Program-made: the position numbers and the translations under genes
NCBI GenBank assembly: GCA_009809945.1
Contig: WTPW01001246.1
Coordinates: 95,518 to 159,517, forward strand
Reading direction: 5' to 3'
Length of the DNA: 64,000 nucleotides
DNA from: Gigaspora margarita
Lineage: Eukaryota; Glomeromycota; Glomeromycetes; Diversisporales; Gigasporaceae
Part shown: positions 59,701 through 64,000 of the stretch, one piece after another
Position numbering within the stretch: position 1 is the stretch's first letter
Layout: each line of letters begins with the position of its first letter
The notes under the pieces: model-generated
What the model was told of the DNA's origin: nothing
The model's database searches: none
Seen by the model: the letters and a program-made list of their open reading frames with translations, nothing else

Positions 59701-60800
59701 AAAGACAACAAGGAGAAAAGATACATAGAAAGAGAGCTGTATATTAGTAGTATCACAAAAAAGGAAAAGTGGTTACAGCTATACCATATGGGGCTCAGCA
59801 AGAAAGAAGCAAATCTGTATATTTATGGAGTCTTGTATGTCTTTCAGAAAAGCTTTTATCATATTATTTGGAAAGAAAGATGTGATTGAGTTATTCGATG
59901 GAAAAAGCTAGTTGGTATAAACAGAAAGATGAATAGAAAGCGTTGAGAGGATTTCATCATGCCGGCCTCTTCTTTGGTTTCAAGGCCTCCTTTATTAAGT
60001 ATACCGGAAAATGAAGATAGAAAAAAAAGAAAGCAAAAACAAGTAGCAGAAGCTACCACTCTGGTAGAAAATTCATTATTTCAACAAATTACGGGTATGG
60101 AAGAAGTCAGTTGGTGGGTACAGAAGTAACTAGATTGGTCAGACAATACAAAGGTAGCTAAGAACCTGGATATGTTCTCGAAGAAATATATGAGTAATGC
60201 CATGTATAGTTTGGAGACTAACAAACATCAGTGCAACAACTATACTTGAGCACTAGAGAAGTTGCCAAGTAATAGCCTATATTAAAGTTAGATGTAGTTT
60301 TTGTATTTTTTTGTATATAAAAATTCTAATAAATAGTGCAAGTTTGTAAAGTGAAAAAAAAAAAAAATAGATTAAGTAGGTTCAATTGCTTGGTGGGAGG
60401 GAAATTTTAAAGAATCAGTATTAGAATTATATAAAGTTGCATCTAAAATTCTTAATATTCTATTATCATTTGCTACTACTGAGCAAAATTGGTCATATTT
60501 TTCTTATATTCATTATAAAAAAAAAGCTAATTAATACTATCATGAGTACTAAAACTAGTATACATCTATAGTGATTATAAACTTATACGTTCAAAGTTAG
60601 AATCTAAAAATCTAATGAAGACAGTATTATGTTTTAATAGCAGATCTAGTAATAGAATTAATAAATTTAAATTATTAGATCCTGATAGTGATAAATATGA
60701 GAAATTGGTAGAAAACAATAGTGAGAATGAGACTGTAAAATTATATAAATTAGAAATAAAATCTGCAACAAAAAGTGATATAGATAATAAAAGTGAATAA

Positions 60801-61910
60801 GTGAATACTGTAAAGATTAAAAAGCTTTCAAAATAAAATAAAAAATAAATATAAAGTATTTTGTTAGAATCTACCATAAAATTGAAGCTAAAAAAACATT
60901 TACTATTTAATCTATTAAAATAGTAAAATTAATAAACATTAGCAAAATTAATATTAGAAATATTAGGGTTAACAAAATAAATGTATAGCATTTACAATTA
61001 GGCCAGAAATTGAGTTTTAAAGATGAACATAAAGAATTCATTGTCAAATATAACCACAATAGAATTAGGCAAAAAAAAAGAAAAAAAAAGTATCATTAAA
61101 ATAAATTGGAATCTAAAAAGTCGATAAAGGTAAAATTAGTGTTAAAAGTAATAAGTATAAAATATTCAAAGTCAAATTGTTAGTAAATTAATTAAATAAT
61201 AACAAATAATAAATTTAAGATTCATTAATATCAAAGATATATGATACAAATATGCAATGAAATAAATACTTTACGCTTATTATATGTAAGCTTTATAAAA
61301 GTTTTTGATGATATAAAATTTAATAAATTTTAATGTATACCCTTTAACTAAATCTATAAACTCGACAATTCTTAAATAAAGTAAATTTGTTACTAATTTT
61401 TAAAAAATTAAAACTATCTAAAATTTTATTAACTATTAATTGCTTAATTTATGTGAGCTAATATTATACTATATAATATGATTTGATCAAGAATTATGAT
61501 ATATGTGATTAAACAATTTAAAAAAAAATTGAAAATAGAAATATTTGAAGCCAGATATAGTTATACAATTTAATTGTTTAATTAACATAAATTATAATTC
61601 AAAAAGAATTGTAACTAAATTGATTCTTTTTTATTATTTTATCAATACTTTCTTATATTATTTTCTTATTTGATATAAAGAACTATATTAGATTCTCCAA
61701 TAATAGCTAAAAATAGATTTTTAACTATGCAGCATATAACATGTATGCATGCAGTATACCATGCACAGCACATGCATTAGCAAAAAATGCTATTTTGCCC
61801 ATCTTTATATATAAACTAAATTTTTTTTTTAACATATTCTACCGGTTGATTTTTGGAATTAGATATTTTTGTTATAACATATACTATTTTATCAACTATA
61901 ACTCCTATAT
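60801..61910. other. hAT 3' region and AT-rich sequence; no gene
   Basis: After the transposase stop at 60800 the sequence is AT-rich, with a possible hAT right end (tgcatgcagtataccatgca ... aatgctattttgccca, 61745-61798) carrying atgcatgc palindromes like those at 46.35 and 50.4 kb. No other coding signal. Confidence 0.4.
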
Positions 61911-61913
61911 ATA

Positions 61914-62232
61914 CCATATGTGTTCGAAAATAAGCTACCTTTTTTGGCCAAAAAATTACATGAAAAAACGTAAGGTAGCTTATTTTTGAAATATAGAGTT
62001 TTTAAAAAAATTTAAAAATGTACTAGTAAAAAATTGTCCAAATAACGCCAAATATTTACTAAAGTGTATTTTGATGTCCTGAACAAGTTTACTTAATAGT
62101 ACTTTTGAGATTTACTTAGCAAAATTTAGACTTTTATATGTAGCAACTGCTAATGGGTTTTTTAAGATTTTTAAAAAAATCAGAGAGTAGCTTATTTTAG
62201 GTAGTAGCTTATTTTCAGACATATATGGTATA
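61914..62232. mobile_element. Family-B TIR element
   Basis: Starts ccatatgtgttcgaaaataa, ends with the complement (gcttattttcagacatatat), with gtcctgaacaagtttactta and gacttttatatgtagcaact inside. Best match is 7634-7937. Confidence 0.7.
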
Positions 62233-62905
62233 TAACCTGCATACTATCTAGCCCAGAAATGCTCCAAAGGTGCAGGTTCTACATCTTTGACTTTTTAATA
62301 CTTTTAGTCTTTTAGGTAACATATGCTACAGTTTTATCTGTATATTTGCAGTTAGAGCGAACTATTAAACTGCTACTGTTACCTTGCCCTTATGGAGTTC
62401 CTAGGCCCCAGTACCCTATTCCTTCATTTTCATGAGTATATCTGGTAATTCACAAACCTCCCAATCTAGTTACCTAGAAGGATTAGTCAGCCAGGCCTTA
62501 GGATACCTTTTATAGTCTCCTTTTCCTTGGTTCATGCTTCTGTAATATATGATCTTTTTCTCTGGTATAACTCTGGCAATCTGGTTGATGAGGATCTATA
62601 CCTGAAAGTTCTAATGTTAGATTTCCTAGAACCCAATCCAAATCCGTTTTATAGTACTGTTGAAAGTCAGCTTCTTTACTCGGGTCTTGTCAAACAAGTT
62701 CTGATTTTCAGGTTCCTAGCCATTATATGATAGAATTTCTTATTTTAATGGTATAATACAAGTTACAGATTTTTGTATGATCCAACCCGTTAACGAAAAT
62801 CAGTTCAGTAATACAGATATAATTTTAATTTTTGAACTAGTGACTAGTGGGATTCAAACTTACAACTAGCGGCTTGGAAGTGACAACTTGATTACTATCC
62901 CATAG
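62233..62905 (-). repeat. Long tRNA-headed SINE-like repeat, copy 2
   Basis: On the minus strand, 62905-62846 is tRNA-like (A-box region atgggatagtaatcaag, B box gtttgaatccc). The body then aligns with 19800-20480: caaccagattgccagagtta, then aggggcctaggaactcc-like and aagggcaaggtaacagtag. The plus-strand frame 62527-62730 is chance. Confidence 0.6.
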
Positions 62906-63138
62906 ATACCACTAAAATTGATTTTTGAAAAATACCTATTTCGGGTTTTGTAAAATAAATTAAAATTTTTTATAAGAAAGAGCAAATAAAATTTATATAT
63001 TTATGGTCCTTATAATTTTGTTTATTCAAAAAAAGAATCAAAAAATTTCAGGTTTTAAGTAAAATAGATCAAAAACAATTTCAGGAAAATTTTTTAATTT
63101 TGGGTTCTGAAACCCAAAATAATTTTGTTATCATATGT
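62902..63138 (+). mobile_element. T-element, diverged copy
   Basis: Aligns with the 239-bp units (ccactaaaattgatttttga, caaaaacaatttcagg) but cgtcttc-type words have become ggttttg. Flanks (actatccc / actattct) suggest a decayed TSD. It abuts the SINE-like head. Confidence 0.6.
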
Positions 63139-63514
63139 ACACTATTCTAAATCACTACACCCAACTAAACTAAAATTAATATTTAAAGTTTTATTAAAAA
63201 AATTTAAAATTTAAAATTTATACAACAAATTTGATCTTAGAGTAGAGTTAGAACCAAAATGAATTTTTAATCCAGATATAACTAGAATTAAAAAAAAAGA
63301 ATCCAGATTAATTTTAATTAAATCTAAATATAAATATATTTAGATTAATCTGAATATAAATCTATGTCAGGATATAAATTTATATCTGGATATAAATCTG
63401 TATTTGGATATACTGTATAGCATGCTATAAAGTACTCCATTAAATAGTACTTCCATATATTAGTACTCAGGTACTGTATTAGTCTAATGGTCTTAAAAAT
63501 CAATATATACTCGG
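63139..63514. other. No gene seen
   Basis: AT-rich; 63260-63420 contains atatctggatataaatctg words related to the MITE at 55197-55385, so a decayed copy is likely. No coding signal. Confidence 0.4.
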
Positions 63515-63522
63515 GTACTATA

Positions 63523-63640
63523 TAGAGGTTGGAACCGGTTTTAAAAATTCGGGTTTATCACACCAAAATTCGGGTTTATCACATAAATTATTAGTAATCG
63601 AGTGATAAACCTGAATTTTTAAAACCGGTTCCAACCTCTA
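63523..63640. mobile_element. hAT-type palindromic MITE (118 bp)
   Basis: Ends tagaggttggaaccggtttt and its exact complement, perfect 8-bp TSD gtactata at 63515-63522 and 63641-63648. Shorter sibling of 29278-29458. Confidence 0.9.
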
Positions 63641-63766
63641 GTACTATATTGTTTCATGCAGTCTTAAAAAACTATATCTATCTTTTCCAAAAAAACTAAT
63701 ATGTATTCAAAATGGAATTGATTAACCCTTACTAAACACAGTACCCCTATACATAGTACTCACAAC

Positions 63767-64000
63767 AGGACTCCGAACAATCTATATAATGTCATATTTG
63801 AAAAATTGCTAACGGAGGGCTGTTTTTTTAAAAAGGTTATATTTGAAAAGTAGGTATTGAGTAAAAAAGTTATATTTGAAAACGGGTAATGAGCAAAATA
63901 AGTATATTTGAAAGAATGGTAACAGGATAATTTTTTCAAATGTTATATTTGAAAAGTGGTAATGAAAATGGTAAGTGTTAGTTATATTTTTAGAGAGTGT
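63767..64000. mobile_element. hAT-like element, left end only, with subrepeats (runs off the window)
   Basis: Begins aggactccgaacaatctata, like 48591-48759, then continues into degenerate ~33-bp repeats of gttatatttgaaaagtggta and aatgag to the window edge. Longer than the 169-bp relative, so this may be a parental or fuller form. Confidence 0.6.

Larger units (their letters stand above)
54335..60250 (+). pseudogene. LINE ORF2: endonuclease, reverse transcriptase, RNase H (decayed)
   Basis: Endonuclease: HNINSL, LIGVAETNL (metal-binding Glu), LMGDFNH (about 54860), KYTWSNG and the catalytic MGSDHN (55110-55127). Reverse transcriptase: KLKSAPEIFNVTYELIKQAN, LNKWKVAQIYTIPKG, IALLEAFRKCVTRVITKRLS, ILQGPN, then past the MITE LPEDSTEELIHIL, ELWLLFQDMKKAFDSI, IDQREVIS and the catalytic AYADDT (57188-57205). 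RNase H: FYTDGS (58750), a changed S-S-T-R-A-E-L segment (the catalytic Glu lost), TNS in place of TDS, and KAHSGLLWNERADELAKE (59110-59165). After that FNKNELNWSFRWERLKK and a basic tail with FYHIIWKERCD to about 60250. Stops are mostly TAG/TGA at Gln/Trp positions. Domain content fits I/R1-like LINEs that keep RNase H. Confidence 0.85.
52243..60365 (+). mobile_element. Full-length non-LTR retrotransposon (LINE), 8.1 kb, dead
   Basis: Target duplication aatagatgaagtaggtcaat (52223-52242) and aatagattaagtaggttcaa (60366-60385), one substitution and one extra T, with a poly-A tail at 60354-60367. Order: 5' region, ORF1 relic, endonuclease, reverse transcriptase, RNase H, C-terminal region. Two hAT-type MITEs are inserted (55197-55385, 56559-56738). 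Many frameshifts and stops. Apparent minus-strand frames at 52260-53362 and 54445-54855 are shadows. Confidence 0.9.
50480..60800 (+). pseudogene. hAT transposase, split by a MITE and an 8.1-kb LINE
   Basis: Piece 1 (50480-51616): in broken frames, ITDNVYIIKKA, LFLGCIVYSLNLLVGNIIKL (the conserved C.xHxLNLL region), TILDKLVAGIATFESNTPKL, and DPRYYGKKLLANS (the DPRF-like motif). Piece 2 (52203-52242) is a few codons. Piece 3 (60387-60800): WWEGNF, then LLSFATTEQNWSYFSYIHYK, the hAT C-terminal dimerisation motif (normally SSAxERxFS), then YIYSDYKLIRSKL and an acidic tail to a stop at 60800. Trp and Gln positions repeatedly show TGA/TAG/TAA. Possible element ends are taggcaaaatgcagcatt at 50383 and the complement of aatgctattttgccca near 61797, giving about 2.7 kb without the insertions. 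Inactive. Confidence 0.8.

Noticed and set aside
50480-60800. Alternative genetic code with TGA as Trp
   Set aside because: TAG and TAA stops occur at Gln positions as often, frameshifts abound, and the left-edge CDS gives no support; decay explains it.
62527-62730. 67-codon plus-strand frame
   Set aside because: Lies antisense in the SINE-like repeat, and the aligned copy at 19.7-20.5 kb does not keep the frame open.

Overview
The window is AT-rich eukaryotic DNA (roughly three quarters A+T by eye) and is almost entirely repeats and transposon debris. The best guess is an arbuscular mycorrhizal fungus (Glomeromycotina, Rhizophagus/Gigaspora-like). Four things point that way: a LINE with a C-terminal RNase H and the phrases ELWLLFQDMKKAFDSI and AYADDT; a pogo-type transposase with a psq-like N-terminus and an LQPAE motif; a decayed kinase N-lobe; and dense nested MITEs. 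The assignment rests on remembered protein phrasing and composition, so it is an inference. Five N bases (31283, 34399, 34405, 47864, 47887) are ambiguous calls.

Layout. 1-1.45 kb: the N-terminal 72 codons of a minus-strand gene running off the left edge, with two near-identical hAT-type MITEs in opposite orientation in its upstream region. 1.45-10 kb: gene-free repeats, including a 2-kb inverted repeat (4.80-6.83 kb). 11.2-14.9 kb: a large imperfect palindrome built of nested elements. 15.56-15.96 kb: a frameshifted protein-kinase relic. 16-24 kb: TA-flanked and hAT-type elements and a long tRNA-headed SINE-like repeat (19.73-20.5 kb). 24.96-30.47 kb: a 5.5-kb inverted repeat with an AT-only core. 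30.94-32.80 kb: a hAT-like element with perfect 8-bp target-site duplications (TSDs), carrying a bacterial-type tryptophanyl-tRNA synthetase fragment and a leucine-rich-repeat fragment. 35.40-39.28 kb: a second member of that family, broken up by a 2.8-kb pogo element with a decayed transposase. 40-46 kb: more MITEs. 46.6-49.55 kb: nested elements around a TTAA-flanked inverted tandem array. 50.4-60.8 kb: a hAT transposase pseudogene split by an 8.1-kb LINE; the LINE has a ~20-bp TSD and is itself interrupted by two MITEs. 60.8-64 kb: gene-free, with a second SINE-like copy and more MITEs.

How it fits together. There is no operon or pathway here. The logic is insertion history. Many breakpoints can be set exactly because TSDs (8 bp hAT, 3 bp TAA/TTA, TA, TTAA, ~20 bp LINE) and undisturbed sibling copies give the empty sites. 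All identifiable transposases are dead, with stops mostly at TGG/CAG/CAA-type codons, so the MITEs depend on enzymes encoded elsewhere. Only the left-edge CDS looks intact.
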